Positions 39,865 through 49,719 are shown, numbered from the stretch's first letter. The stretch is DNA of 64,000 bases from Diplonema japonicum (GCA_964019335.1 OZ025678.1:124001-188000), one strand, 5' to 3'. Made by a program: numbers and translations. The notes: generated by a model from the letters alone, not told the origin.

Positions 39865-40206
39865 CGAAAATATTTTCGGCTGAACTACTGGTCAGGAAGA
39901 TGCTGGCTTCTGGGATCGAACCCTGTTAACCATGTTTTTCAAAGGGAAAAGTGCCCAGTTGCAAAAGTTTGGCAAAAACGGCCAAAACCCAAAATGGCGA
40001 CTTCCAAGGTCATTTTGGTTGGCCCCCAATATTTTTTTTTTGGAAAATTTTTTTTGGAACTTCCTTGGAACTCACCGTTCTTTCATGTTCGACATATGGA
40101 TTTTTTGGAGAAAAAAAATTCAATGAACCTTTGGGCATTTTTGACATTTTTTCCCCTATAGCCCCCTATAACCCCTTTGGGCGGGTCACTTAGCGAATAT
40201 GGAGCG

Positions 40207-40810
40207 AAATAATAATAATATTTCAGAAGAATTATAACCGGTTTTCATTTATCTACCCCCCCCCCCCCCCCACACACACACACACACATACTTGTGATAA
40301 CAATTTGATTCTCAGTACTCCAGGCTATTCTTTTTTTTGTAGGGCACCGCCGTATTCCTAAAGAATAGCTCACCCCCCCCCCCTTTTTTTACATGAAAAG
40401 AATATCTTTTGTTAAATTATACACACTTTCTTTTTTTTTTTCCTGAACACAGTCAGTATTTTATTATTATTATTATTATTATTGATTGGAAGATATAAAC
40501 AACAGCTAGGCACTACGTCATAAGGTAGGCACGCCACCGCGGCGGGCCGTTGCTAACCACATCGTTCCTATCATAGTGAATTATTATTATTATTATTATT
40601 CTATTCTCTCTGGGGCAGCAGGGATTTGTTTTGGACTCTGACCATGGAAGAAGTCTCAGGTAAATGACTTCACCTCCCCTTGAAGCGAGTCAAAAGTGAG
40701 AGGGAGGCAGGGGTGGGTGGACCAAATGATTGGGTTGTTGGGCTGTACCTAACCACACAATTTTAACCCTTTTGTCTTCTGAAATTTTCTTGCTCCAAAC
40801 AGTTCAGAAT

Positions 40811-40863
<53 letters not shown>

Positions 40864-41482
40864 TTGTGGTGCGAGTGCGAAGCTAAACCTTCTGTTCTTT
40901 CACCCCTCATTGTGACTGTCAAAAAATCACTCTTTTTTGTGTTTATATATTCGCTGCTACAGAGGGGTGGGTAGATAAATGAAGGGGACTACATATTTGT
41001 TGCCGAATAATAATTAGGCGCTGAATTTACTCGAATTTTCGAGTTTGTTTTATTAGAGAGAAACAAACGATACCGGCGAAGGACAACAAAAAAAAGGGGG
41101 GTATATTTTTTGACTCTATATTTGAGAATGTAATTTCCATCCCCACCCCTTCCCCTCCCCCCCCTCTTTGCAGTCATTTAAGTCAAAACAAAGGAAAGTC
41201 AACTCTTTTTTTTTTAAAGAATATTCCCTTCCCCCTCAAGAATTAAAAAAAATATATAAGGGAGTTGCGCTTGTTTAACAACTATATTCCCCCCCCCCCC
41301 CCCTTCCCCCCCTTTTTTTTCTTCTTATTATTTACTTTCTTTTTTTTTCTCTCTTTCTTTTCCTCTCTTCCTTTTTTTATATTTTCCTTCTTATTTATCC
41401 CCCCCTTTTTTTCCCCCTCTTCCCCCCCCCCCCCCCCAGCCGAGATTTTTACAAATAAAAAAAGTGGGGGCAAAAGCGGGAT
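40207..41482. other. Gene-free region rich in homopolymers and microsatellites
   Basis: It contains a C run then CA repeats (40258-40288), ATT microsatellites (40458-40483 and 40581-40602) and an uninterrupted T run of about 50 (40812-40861). Pyrimidine-rich sequence follows (41285-41440) before the next gene. A 37-bp segment at 40545-40583 recurs at 43207-43243. No gene seen. Confidence 0.55.
40545..40583 (+). repeat. Dispersed 37-bp repeat, copy 1
   Basis: GGCCGTTGCTAACCAC, a short variable part, then TTCCTATCATAGTGAATT. It occurs again at 43207-43243, directly upstream of the DUF155 gene. It may be a fragment of a longer dispersed element or a leader segment; function unknown. Confidence 0.6.
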
Positions 41483-43111
41483 ATGCTCAATGGCATAAAT
41501 GTAACAGAAATCGATGGGAAGGGCCGAGGCATGACGACCCTAGAACCCGGCTTCGAAAAGGACGCGACTCTATTTACAGAAAAACCGTTAGTAGCGTGCT
41601 CAACAAACCCGGAAGCGTGCGATATATGCCACCGTTCGTTGCTGTCAATCGGCGATGCTGGACTTCCTATATTCTTATCGAAAGAAACCGACCACTGGCC
41701 GCTGGACCCGAAAAGTACAGTTAAATGCGGTTCATGCCCTGCAAAATACTGCTCGTCACCGTGCAAAGAAGAAGCCTGGGAGAGTTACCACAAAACAGAA
41801 TGCGCCAGCTATGCGAGAATTCGCTCCGATCTACCGAAAAAAGTCCGCACACAATACCTCGATGTGTGTCTCCTAACAACCAGAATGACGTATCTGAACA
41901 AAAAACTCCAAGCGTGTTTAAAAGACTATGCAAGGGTACAATGCGACCCAATTCGGTTCAGCCGTGAAATAAATGCGTTGAAAGAGGTGACCGGAATAGA
42001 TGCAACGTATTACCTGGAGATCGCGCTGACAAATTCCGCCTCGTTTGTAAATTCCCCGAAACATGTTTTCTTCACGAGCGTTCAGAAATCCCGTGAAGCC
42101 GGTTCGCTTGACATCCTCTCGTTGCTGTCCTGTTCTGAACGGTCAGAAATGCAGGGTATGATAGAAGGTGTAGGAATATACCCGAATACCCGTTTTCTGA
42201 ACCACTCTTGCAACCCTTCATGTTCATTGAACCCCGTGGCGACACCCACGAACTCTTTAACTATCTTCGCAAACACCAATATACCGGAATCCACCGAACT
42301 CACACTATCCTACCTCGATCCCAACCCATCGGAGTTGATTAATGAGAAGCTCTCTTTCCGTGTTAAAAACAATTTGGTTCATAGGCAAAATGCTTTGAAG
42401 CGTCATTGGGGTTTTGCGTGTCGATGTCAAAAATGCTGTTTTGAAATGGATTTGGTGAGGCAATGCGTCGGCATTGCAAAGGGTAGGCTGAACGACGACG
42501 ATGCGAGCATAGCTTCGAGGTTCGAATCTTCGATTTGCGACGAAGAAGAAGAAGCGTTGTTCGCAAAAAAACTCGATGGTTTATGTGAAGCTCCCGACGG
42601 GCTCCCCTCCGTTGAAGGCGATTTGAAAAATCTCGCATTTTCTACTGGATACCAACCTGCTCTACACATGCTCGGATGTCTTTACTACTACGATGAGTAT
42701 GGTTGCATAGATACCGAACAGGCGTTGCGGTACTTTTGTCTGGCTTCGTGCGTGAGGTCTGGTTGGGACCCGAACACACCTTCTTCGTGGTGCTGCCTTG
42801 CAGAAATTCTTCTCGAGTCCGGGTTTGCTGCAGACGCAAGAATTCTCTTCCACACGGCAGCTGTGCACGGGTTTCCTTTGTCACAACACGCTCTCGCGGT
42901 GTTGATTCACGATGATGATCCCAAAGCCGCTTGGGAGTGGATGGAATCCGCCGCTTCACAGAAGATAGTCCAATCCACATACCTCCTCGGCATCTGGGCA
43001 AAGGAAGGACGGGCAACCGCCTATCCGAAAAACGAAGTTCTTGCTAAAAAACTGCTCACGGCCGCGAGAGATGCAGGTTACCCGGTCCCGGCGAGTGAAC
43101 TGCAGTTTTAA
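41483..43111 (+). CDS. SET/MYND (SMYD-like) protein methyltransferase with Sel1-like repeats
   Basis: A 542-residue single-exon protein. It begins with the split SET N-part (GRGMTTLEPGFEKDATLFTEKP). A MYND zinc finger follows (about residues 77-107: CGSCPAKYCSSPCKEEAWESYHKTEC over C-x2-C...C-x3-C...H-x3-C spacing). Then comes the SET core with the S-adenosylmethionine-binding signature TRFLNHSCNPSCSLNP (about 237-252) and ELTLSYLD. A post-SET Cys cluster FACRCQKC follows. The C-terminal 170 residues form helical Sel1/TPR-like repeats (ALHMLGCLYYYDEYG, ARILFHTAAVHGFPLSQHAL). SMYD enzymes methylate Lys on histones or cytosolic proteins; the helical C-terminus normally shapes the substrate groove. 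The target is unknown. Confidence 0.9.
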   Translation: MLNGINVTEIDGKGRGMTTLEPGFEKDATLFTEKPLVACSTNPEACDICHRSLLSIGDAGLPIFLSKETDHWPLDPKSTVKCGSCPAKYCSSPCKEEAWESYHKTECASYARIRSDLPKKVRTQYLDVCLLTTRMTYLNKKLQACLKDYARVQCDPIRFSREINALKEVTGIDATYYLEIALTNSASFVNSPKHVFFTSVQKSREAGSLDILSLLSCSERSEMQGMIEGVGIYPNTRFLNHSCNPSCSLNPVATPTNSLTIFANTNIPESTELTLSYLDPNPSELINEKLSFRVKNNLVHRQNALKRHWGFACRCQKCCFEMDLVRQCVGIAKGRLNDDDASIASRFESSICDEEEEALFAKKLDGLCEAPDGLPSVEGDLKNLAFSTGYQPALHMLGCLYYYDEYGCIDTEQALRYFCLASCVRSGWDPNTPSSWCCLAEILLESGFAADARILFHTAAVHGFPLSQHALAVLIHDDDPKAAWEWMESAASQKIVQSTYLLGIWAKEGRATAYPKNEVLAKKLLTAARDAGYPVPASELQF

Positions 43112-43206
43112 TTTCCCCCCCCCCCCCTTAATATTGCCCCGCTTCCGTCACATGAAAGAAAAAAAAAGGGGGGGGAGAGGGTTTTTTTTTTCTTCTTTTT
43201 TTTTTT

Positions 43207-43243
43207 TGGCCGTTGCTAACCACTCATTCCTATCATAGTGAAT
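43207..43243 (+). repeat. Dispersed 37-bp repeat, copy 2
   Basis: Near-identical to 40545-40583. It ends about 17 nt before the ATG of the DUF155 gene, within a T-rich leader, so it may contribute to that gene's 5' UTR. Confidence 0.6.
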
Positions 43244-43259
43244 TTTTTTTTTTTGCTAA

Positions 43260-44318
43260 ATGACGAATGTGTTCACGAAGACGAAAAACGTCATCCACAA
43301 GGAAAAGGTGAGGTTTGGAAAACGGCCCAAGAAACACAGCAAGATAGCGGGAACGGTCCGAACCGTTTGCATGTGCGAGTCGTTCAACCTGGCTGAGATA
43401 GGCAGGTACTTCAGAACAAAAGGCGGCAGAGGCACCGTAGTGAAAGAAATGGCCGACCTTGTGTGGATCGAGACAGACTGCGACTCCACCATGTCCAAGT
43501 TCGGCTTGGCAAGAAAAAACGATGCCAGAGTCCCACAGCGAGTACCGAAGCTCGACCCCGACCACCATGTAATTATAGAAAACCCTCCCGAAACTACGCA
43601 CGAAACCTACGAGTTCTTCTTTTTTTCATACGGCGTGTTAGTGTGGTGGTCGACACACCCACCAGTCGACGATTGGAGCAAAGGGGGAAAAGCCTTCCTC
43701 CGTTTGATGGAACTGAACCGGTTAGTGTTCGAGGTCAACTCCCGGCCCAACATTGAGCCCGAAACATGCCAATGGTCGATCGATAAAAACATGGAAACTA
43801 TCGATTGTGATGTTTTCACCCTTCCTGACACGGACCCTATTAGAATGTTGGCGTGTTCTCATGGGCTCGCACAGTCGATTAAACTAGCAGAGTTTGAATC
43901 ACGTGTGGAGGAAATGATCAACACAACTAAGGAGTATCCCAATGTGATGGACCCGGATTCAGTGATACCGCTACCGAAAATGAAGGAGGTGTGCATGAAG
44001 CAAGGCGAGCTTTTTTTGAACCGGATGGATATTAACCTACACACTGATATTCTCGACACTCCAGAATTTTTCTGGACGCACACGGATCTCGAGCCGCTCT
44101 ACCTAAGAACCCGACGGTATATGGAAATCACCAACAGGGCGGACGTCCTTAACAAACGTCTTGAGATCGTGCAGGAGCTGTACTCCGTGCTCTTCGATGA
44201 GATCCAGACGCGCACAGCGACGAGTCTCGAACTGTACATCATTTGGCTCCTTCTTTTGGACTTCATCATGAGTCTCGTTTCATTTTTGGCGGAGTTCTAC
44301 AAACGGAAACGAAAGTAG
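43260..44318 (+). CDS. DUF155 / RMND1-like mitochondrial protein
   Basis: A 352-residue protein with all the marks of the RMD1/RMND1 (DUF155) family. These are the FFFFSYGVLVWWSTHPP segment, a central acidic strand region, and IRMLACSHGLAQSIKLAEFE. Then come the invariant ILDTPEFFWTHTDLEPLY and RRYMEITNRADVLNKRLEIV. A C-terminal hydrophobic segment (about residues 325-345) forms a single membrane anchor followed by a basic end KRKRK. Family members lie in the mitochondrial inner membrane and support mitochondrial translation in animals; yeast relatives sit in other membranes. The N-terminal 40 residues are basic with no acidic residue before Glu15, so they could act as a targeting signal. The ATG at 43260 is the first in frame. 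Confidence 0.88.
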   Translation: MTNVFTKTKNVIHKEKVRFGKRPKKHSKIAGTVRTVCMCESFNLAEIGRYFRTKGGRGTVVKEMADLVWIETDCDSTMSKFGLARKNDARVPQRVPKLDPDHHVIIENPPETTHETYEFFFFSYGVLVWWSTHPPVDDWSKGGKAFLRLMELNRLVFEVNSRPNIEPETCQWSIDKNMETIDCDVFTLPDTDPIRMLACSHGLAQSIKLAEFESRVEEMINTTKEYPNVMDPDSVIPLPKMKEVCMKQGELFLNRMDINLHTDILDTPEFFWTHTDLEPLYLRTRRYMEITNRADVLNKRLEIVQELYSVLFDEIQTRTATSLELYIIWLLLLDFIMSLVSFLAEFYKRKRK

Positions 44319-44463
44319 GGGGGTTTTGTTGTCACAGAACCTCATTTTTTTTATTTAAAAAAAAAATAATAGGTTCTTGTTGTGTTTTTTTTTTTTTTTT
44401 TTTTTTTTCTCCCCGTCGCCGCAAAAAAAAAAATAAAAAATAAAATAAAAAGGGGGTAGGGGA

Positions 44464-45404
44464 ATGAATGCGGCAAGGTTCCTCAGGTTTGCTTCCTACA
44501 ACCCGACGCCACTTGGGCGGGCAATGCGGCCTTTGTATTTTACCAAAGCGGAGCGTGATGCAATGGATGACGTGCTTAGGAGAGTACGGAAAAAAGAGGC
44601 AAGCTACGACAAGGTTGTGAAAAGAACAATGGTTCGACGGAAGCAGAAGATCGCAACCCAGCAGGCAGAAATTTTCGCAAATGAGAAGGCCAACGTTTCG
44701 AGAGAAACCAAAAAATTGGCCAGGTTGGCACGGAGAAAGGGCCACAGTGCTAGAAGACAAACAGCGGTACTGAAGCAAGAAAGGGTGCTGGTGAACAAGT
44801 CCCTGACAATTCAAACCAATAATAAAACTAAAAAAGAATCTCGTGAGAGGGAAAAACGTCTTAAAAAGGCGGAGGAGGCCCGGAAGAAGGCCTACGAAGC
44901 ACTGTTAAAAAAAAGGAAAACTAAACGAGCCAGTATACGAGCCGAAAAAGCAAAGATAAAAGCAAAACAAAAAATTGTATGAGAGTGGGAGGGGAGAACG
45001 GGGAAATGAAAACAGAAACTTGACGAGAACCAGCGAATCAATAAGGAATCTGGCCCCGTGTCCCCAAGGACTCTATACACCAAGCTTCAGACCGGAAAGG
45101 GACTGAGTATGAAGGAGATCAGCGATAATTTCCGGGCACTTAACGCTTCTGAGAAGCAAACCCTTGCGGACCAGGCCAAGAAAAACCTTGCGAGGAGAAA
45201 TGATCTCAAGAACTGCAGGAAAAAGGTATGGTTGGCGAGACAGGATTCCACCTACTATAGAAGCCAACCGAATTTGCTCTCTTTTTGAAAACGAATATGC
45301 CCGGCTATCTCGCAGATGCTAGGAAGCAAACTGATGATCACAAACTCGCATTCAGTACAGCAATTCGCGCTGTGGCCGCGTTGTTCAAAGAACGAAAAAA
45401 GTAG
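44464..45404 (+). CDS. Divergent KAP-like HMG-box protein, copy H
   Basis: Exons 44464..44976, 45046..45225 and 45261..45404; 278 residues. The exon plan equals the KAP-like family but the sequence is far diverged. The N-terminus MNAARFLRFASYNPTPLGRA is presequence-like. The basic region is an Arg/Lys/Glu-rich helix (RREKRLKK-type) instead of Lys/Ala repeats. Exon 2 ESGPVSPRTLYTKLQTGKGL...ASEKQTLADQAKKNLARRND aligns with the first HMG-like domain. Exon 3 KPTEFALFLKTNMPGYLADA...ERKK aligns with the second. Introns (69 and 35 nt) differ from the family introns. This is probably an old paralog that escaped the homogenisation seen in the other copies, and it marks which residues are functionally constrained. 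Confidence 0.82.
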
Positions 45405-45430
45405 CCCCCTTTTTTTATTTTCTGGTCGGG

Positions 45431-45515
45431 TGGTGGGGGAAGCTACAGCTAGGCCGAGGTGCGCCCCCTGTAATCAAGTAGATGGTGCTTGAGCAGGGCG
45501 CCCCCACCAGCTTCC
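45431..45515 (+). other. GC-rich hairpin downstream of KAP-like copy H
   Basis: GGTGGGGG (from 45431) can pair with CCCCCACC (to 45508), enclosing GCGCCCCCTG that can pair with CAGGGCGC. An alternative pairing joins GGAAGCT with AGCTTCC. It lies 27 nt after the stop codon and may be a 3' UTR structure. It is not the same sequence as the conserved 3' element of other copies. Confidence 0.4.
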
Positions 45516-45724
45516 ATTAAATCATCGAGTTTTCTTTTCTTTTTCCTCTTTTCTTGGCTTTTGGAGCTACTCTCTTTTTGGAGCACGTAACTTTCTTTCG
45601 AGGATACCAACGTTCATACTATCTTTGTTGTTTTACTCACAACGATCGCCCTCACCCTTCATTGTTATTATTCTCTCGCCACCATACCCCCATCTCACAC
45701 ACGTAACGAGACTCAAAACCTAAA

Positions 45725-46808
45725 ATGAACACTCTACGTATTGCCAGCCGCACCCTGAGGGCCTTCGCGCCTCTTGCCAGGTCCACCGGTTTCGACCTCA
45801 TGCAGGTGAGGACGAAGGTGACCTCCGCGAAGAAGGCCGCCCCCAAGAAGGTGGTGAAGAAGGTGAAGGCCGCCCCCAAGAAGGTGGCGAAGAAGGCTGT
45901 GAAGAAGGTGGTGAAGAAGACAGCAAAGAAGGTGGTTGCCAAGAAGGTGAAGAAGGTTGTTAAGAAGGTGGTTGCCAAGAAGGCAAAGGTCGCGAAGAAG
46001 GTGTCCGCTGCCGCCAAGAAGAGGGTCGCTGCCGCCAAGAAGAGGGATGTCGCTGCCAAGAAGAAGGCCATCGTCCAGAAGAAGAAGATCGCCGCCCTGA
46101 AGAAGAAGGCCACCGCCAAGGCCGCCCTCATTAAGAGGAGGGCCGCTGTCCTGAGGAAGAAGACCGCTGCCAAGGCAGCCATCCTGAAGAAGAAGGCTCT
46201 TATCCAGAAGAAGAGGGCCGTCGCCAAGGCAGCCATCCTGAAGAAGAAGATCGCCGCCCAGAAGAAGAGGGCCGCCGCCAAGGCAGCCATCCAGAAGAAG
46301 AAGGCCGCCGCCAAAGCCAAGGTGCAGGCCGCCAAGGCCAAGGTGCAGGCCAAGAAGGACGCTGTATGCACAAAAAAGGGGTTTAAAAAAAAAAAAACGC
46401 ATTATTGCATCCAACACACAGGTGAAGGCAAAGAAGGCAAAGATCGCTTCCTCTGGCCCCGTGTCGGCGAGGACTCTGTTCCTCAAGCAGCAGGCTGGGA
46501 AGGGAATGTCCTTCAAGCAGGTGAACGAGAAGTTCAACACTCTTGGTGCCTCTGAGAAGCAGGCCCTTGTGAACCAGGCCCAGAAGAACCTTGCAAAGAG
46601 GAACGAGATCAGGAAGAGCCTGAAGAAGGTATGTTATCTTTGGCAGTCATCACAACTTACAACTTAACAGCCGGCCACCAAGTACGCCCTCTTTGTGAAG
46701 AAGAACTTCGCCACCGCCTACGAGTCTGCCAAGAAGCAGACCAGCGACAAGAAGGTGGCCTTCAAGCTGGCGGTCCAGACCCTGGCTGCGCAGTACAAGA
46801 AGCAGTAA
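45725..46808 (+). CDS. KAP-like mitochondrial HMG-box protein, copy I
   Basis: Exons 45725..46363, 46422..46628 and 46671..46808; 327 residues. The presequence is identical to copies B and F. The Lys/Ala-rich domain (about 33-213) resembles copy F but with an extra KKATAKAALIKRR unit and without one KKKAAAQ unit. Exons 2 and 3 are the MSFKQVNEKF variant (LFLKQQ), nearly identical to copies A and E. Intron 1 is 58 nt with a run of 13 A before CGCATT. The downstream 186-bp spacer to copy J matches those from A to B and E to F, so A-B, E-F and I-J look like copies of one two-gene unit. Confidence 0.87.
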
Positions 46809-46994
46809 TAGTAGAGGATACAACTCCCTAGCGAACGAGACAGTTCCTTCCCTTCCAACTACACCCCCTTTCTAGAACGTTTAGATAATAAGGCATTGTA
46901 AGTTATACGTTTTACCCTGTTATCCCACCTTTCTACTCCCCACACAGAGAACCTTAACTCTTTTATATAAAAAAATCCCCCCCAAAAAACTAAA

Positions 46995-49583
46995 ATGAAC
47001 ACTCTCCGTATTGCCAGCCGCACCCTGAGGGCCTTCGCGCCTCTTGCCAGGTCCACCGGGTTCGACCTCATGCAGGTGAGGACGAAGGTGACCTCCGCGA
47101 AGAAGGCCGCCCCCAAGAAGGTGGTGAAGAAGGTGAAGGCCGCCCCCAAGAAGGTGGCGAAGAAGGCTGTGAAGAAGGTGGTGAAGAAGACAGCAAAGAA
47201 GGTGGTTGCCAAGAAGGTGAAGAAGGTTGTTAAGAAGGTGGTTGCCAAGAAGGCAAAGGTCGCGAAGAAGGTGTCCGCTGCCGCCAAGAAGAGGGTCGCT
47301 GCCGCCAAGAAGAGGGATGTCGCTGCCAAGAAGAAGGCCATCGTCCAGAAGAAGAAGATCGCCGCCCAGAAGAAGAAGGCCACCGCCAAGGCTGCCCTCA
47401 TTAAGAGGAGGGCCGCTGTCCTGAGGAAGAAGACCGCTGCCAAGGCAGCCATCCTGAAGAAGAAGGCTCTTATCCAGAAGAAGAGGGCCGTCGCCAAGGC
47501 AGCCATCCTGAAGAAGAAGATCGCCGCCCAGAAGAAGAGGGCCGCCGCCAAGGCAGCCATCCTGAAGAAGAAGACCGCCGCCCAGAAGAAGAGGGCCGCC
47601 GCCAAGGCAGCCATCCTGAAGAAGAAGACCGCCGCCCAGAAGGAGAGGGCCGCCGTCCAGAAGAAGAAGGCCGCCGCCAAGGCCAAGAAGGACGCTGTAT
47701 GCACAAAAAAGGGGATTAAAAAAAAAAAAACGCGTGCTGTAAAACGAATAATGTCGGACGGAAAAATTCTCGGACGGAAAAACTCCCGGACACCAAAAAC
47801 TCCCGGACATTTTTCCGTCCGGGAGTTTTTCTGGGAAGAAGTTTTTTTACTTAAGGGGGGGTAGCAGCTCCCACCACGTTTGCCTGGAAGGGCTTTATTC
47901 CTTGTGCAGAGACAAAATGTTTACCCTGCGTGGCAGGTTGAATTTTTCTTCCCCTTTTAATGCACCAACAAACAGCACCCACGGGATCTTTAACGTCTCA
48001 TAAACCCGTACTTCTTTCGTCAAATTAACCAGTTCGACTACCCAAGGCACGTTGAGCAGCTGGCTTGTGAGGGGCCCAACTTTGGTGCTGGCACCCCGGC
48101 CAGCTCACCCCGAGAGGTGGAGGAGATAAACTTACACCGGGCCGAGAAGGCCAGTACAAACCCCCGAAAGCAGCTTGGCGGGAACAGGTTCAACAGAGCC
48201 CCCAGTTTCTTCCAGACGGAAATACTGGACGTTGCTATTCCACCCTACCACACCCTGGCCGCCTCGACGCCGTGATAGCAGCGTATCGCCCAATACGGGA
48301 TTTGGCATCCTTCGGGGGCTGAAAGGTTTTTGCTTGAGTCGATAGGTAAAACGGGCTTGGCGAGCCTATCCCAGCACAACAAATATGCACCTATGCAGAA
48401 GGGCTGCTGCGCGCCAATCCAGCCCGAAAGACAGACCTGTATGGGGTTAAAAACTAAAACGAAAAGGGGTGCTAAGGTCGTAAGAGTCCGTGGCTTGGGG
48501 GACAAAACGGGCTATAACTGAACAGCTGGCTGTTTCCTTGGCTGGATGGGGTTGCACCGCAACTTAAATACAAAGGCAAAGCGGAAACGCAACATTGTAT
48601 ATCCGTGCCCCGGTCAAGCACCCGCCCATCGAACGGAGCCTAACAGCATCGCCCAATCATTGGGCTAATTATGATACTCGGTATCTGGGTTACGGAGCTG
48701 TTTCTTCCTTTTGCTATAAATCATCGATTCCCATGGTTTTGCCGAATTCTGCTGCTTGTCGGCGACTACACCTCTCATACGACCTATGCCTATGGGTTCG
48801 TAGAGTTGTTCGCAGGCGCAACGTGCACATTGTTTTTGTCCCCCTGGGCTCACCTACATGGTTCAACCGATGGATATTGGGTTGAACGCAGCTGTAAAGC
48901 ATCTATTAAGAAAGGTAGTTGGCCACACGAAGGCTCGACAAGCTGATTGCCTCAGGGGCAGCAAGGGAAGACAAAGATGCAGAAAGGGAACCCTGGGGGG
49001 TTTCTTCGCGCGGTTGCCGTTTGCAGCCCAGGCCAGTATGTAGGTGGTAGTGGACCAGGCCCCCTGACGGCCTTACCTAAAAAAAATTCCCGGACGGAAA
49101 AACTTCCGGACGGAAAAATTCCCGGACGCTAAAAAAACTCGGACATTTTTCCGTCCGGGAGTTTTTCGTTTTACAGTATTTACATCCAACACACAGGTGA
49201 AGGCGAAGAAGGCAAAGATCGCTTCCTCTGGCCCCGTGAGGCCGAGGGCTCTGTTCGTTAGCCAGCAGGCTGGCAAGGGAATGAACCTCAAGCAGATGAG
49301 CGAGAAGTTCAACACTCTTGGTGCCTCTGAGAAGCAGGCCCTTGTGAACCAGGCCCAGAAGAACCTTGCAAAGAGGAACGAGATCAGGAAGAGCCTGAAG
49401 AAGGTATGTTATCTTTGGCAGTCATCACAACTTACAACTTAACAGCCGGCCACCAAGTACGCCCTCTTTGTGAAGAAGAACTTCGCCACCGCCTACGAGT
49501 CTGCCAAGAAGCAGACCAACGACAAGAAGGCGGCCTTCAAGCTGGCGACCAGGACCCTGGCCGCCCAGTACAAGAAGCAGTAA
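46995..49583 (+). CDS. KAP-like mitochondrial HMG-box protein, copy J (intron 1 holds a Tigger-like element)
   Basis: Exons 46995..47696, 49197..49403 and 49446..49583; 348 residues. Exon 1 has the standard presequence and a 200-residue Lys/Ala-rich domain with three tandem AKAAILKKKxAAQKKRAA units, showing recent repeat expansion. Exon 2 is the MNLKQMSEKF variant with private changes (PVRPRALFVSQQ). Intron 1 is 1500 nt because a 1440-bp pogo/Tigger-like element is inserted; the donor GTATGCAC and acceptor ACACACAG remain. Exon 3 and the 3' hairpin element match copy L. Expression depends on splicing across the transposon, which is not established. Confidence 0.8.
47737..49176 (+). mobile_element. 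pogo/Tigger-like DNA transposon remnant in a KAP-like intron
   Basis: The ends begin CTGTAAAACGAA and close with TTCGTTTTACAG. The right flank is TA (49177-49178); the left flank is TG (47735-47736), presumably a mutated TA, consistent with Tc1/mariner-pogo targets. Both ends carry arrays of TCCGGACGGAAAAA-like subterminal repeats in both orientations. Inside, plus-strand fragments match the transposase of the neighbouring element: PASSPREVEEINLHRAEKA (about 48100-48160) and KTKTKRGAKVVRVRGLGDK (about 48450-48506). The frames are interrupted, so the copy is dead. Confidence 0.85.
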
Positions 49584-49648
49584 AATGCTTGATCTAGAGG
49601 AGACTTCAATTAATTAACAGTAAATTACTTCAAAATAGTTTAGAGGTT

Positions 49649-49719
49649 ACAGCTCGTGTTTGTGTGAAGCGAAGTGAGGCGATGGAGCTAAAGAGTCCCC
49701 CTCCTTTGCTTTGAGCTGT
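49649..49719 (+). other. Conserved 3' hairpin element of KAP-like genes (copy 3)
   Basis: Terminal pairing ACAGCTC with GAGCTGT replaces the GCAGCTC/GAGCTGC pair of the first copy, a compensating change. The inner AAGCGAAG/CTTTGCTT pairing is kept through a G-U pair. It follows copy J by 66 nt. Confidence 0.6.

Larger units (their letters stand above)
37458..40206. mobile_element. 2.75-kb element with perfect 24-bp terminal inverted repeats
   Basis: Bases 37458-37481 (starting CGCTCCATATTCGCTAAG) are the exact reverse complement of 40183-40206. No clear target duplication beyond flanking A-rich sequence. The interior has no intact transposase. Near each end lie tRNA-like segments (minus strand), and the middle holds a broken minus-strand frame (39175-39590). 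It is likely a non-autonomous or decayed DNA transposon of unknown superfamily, possibly one that captured tRNA-derived sequence. Confidence 0.72.

Noticed and set aside
42642-43016. Minus-strand 124-codon frame opposite the SET/MYND gene
   Set aside because: Shadow of a well supported plus-strand gene with conserved domains.
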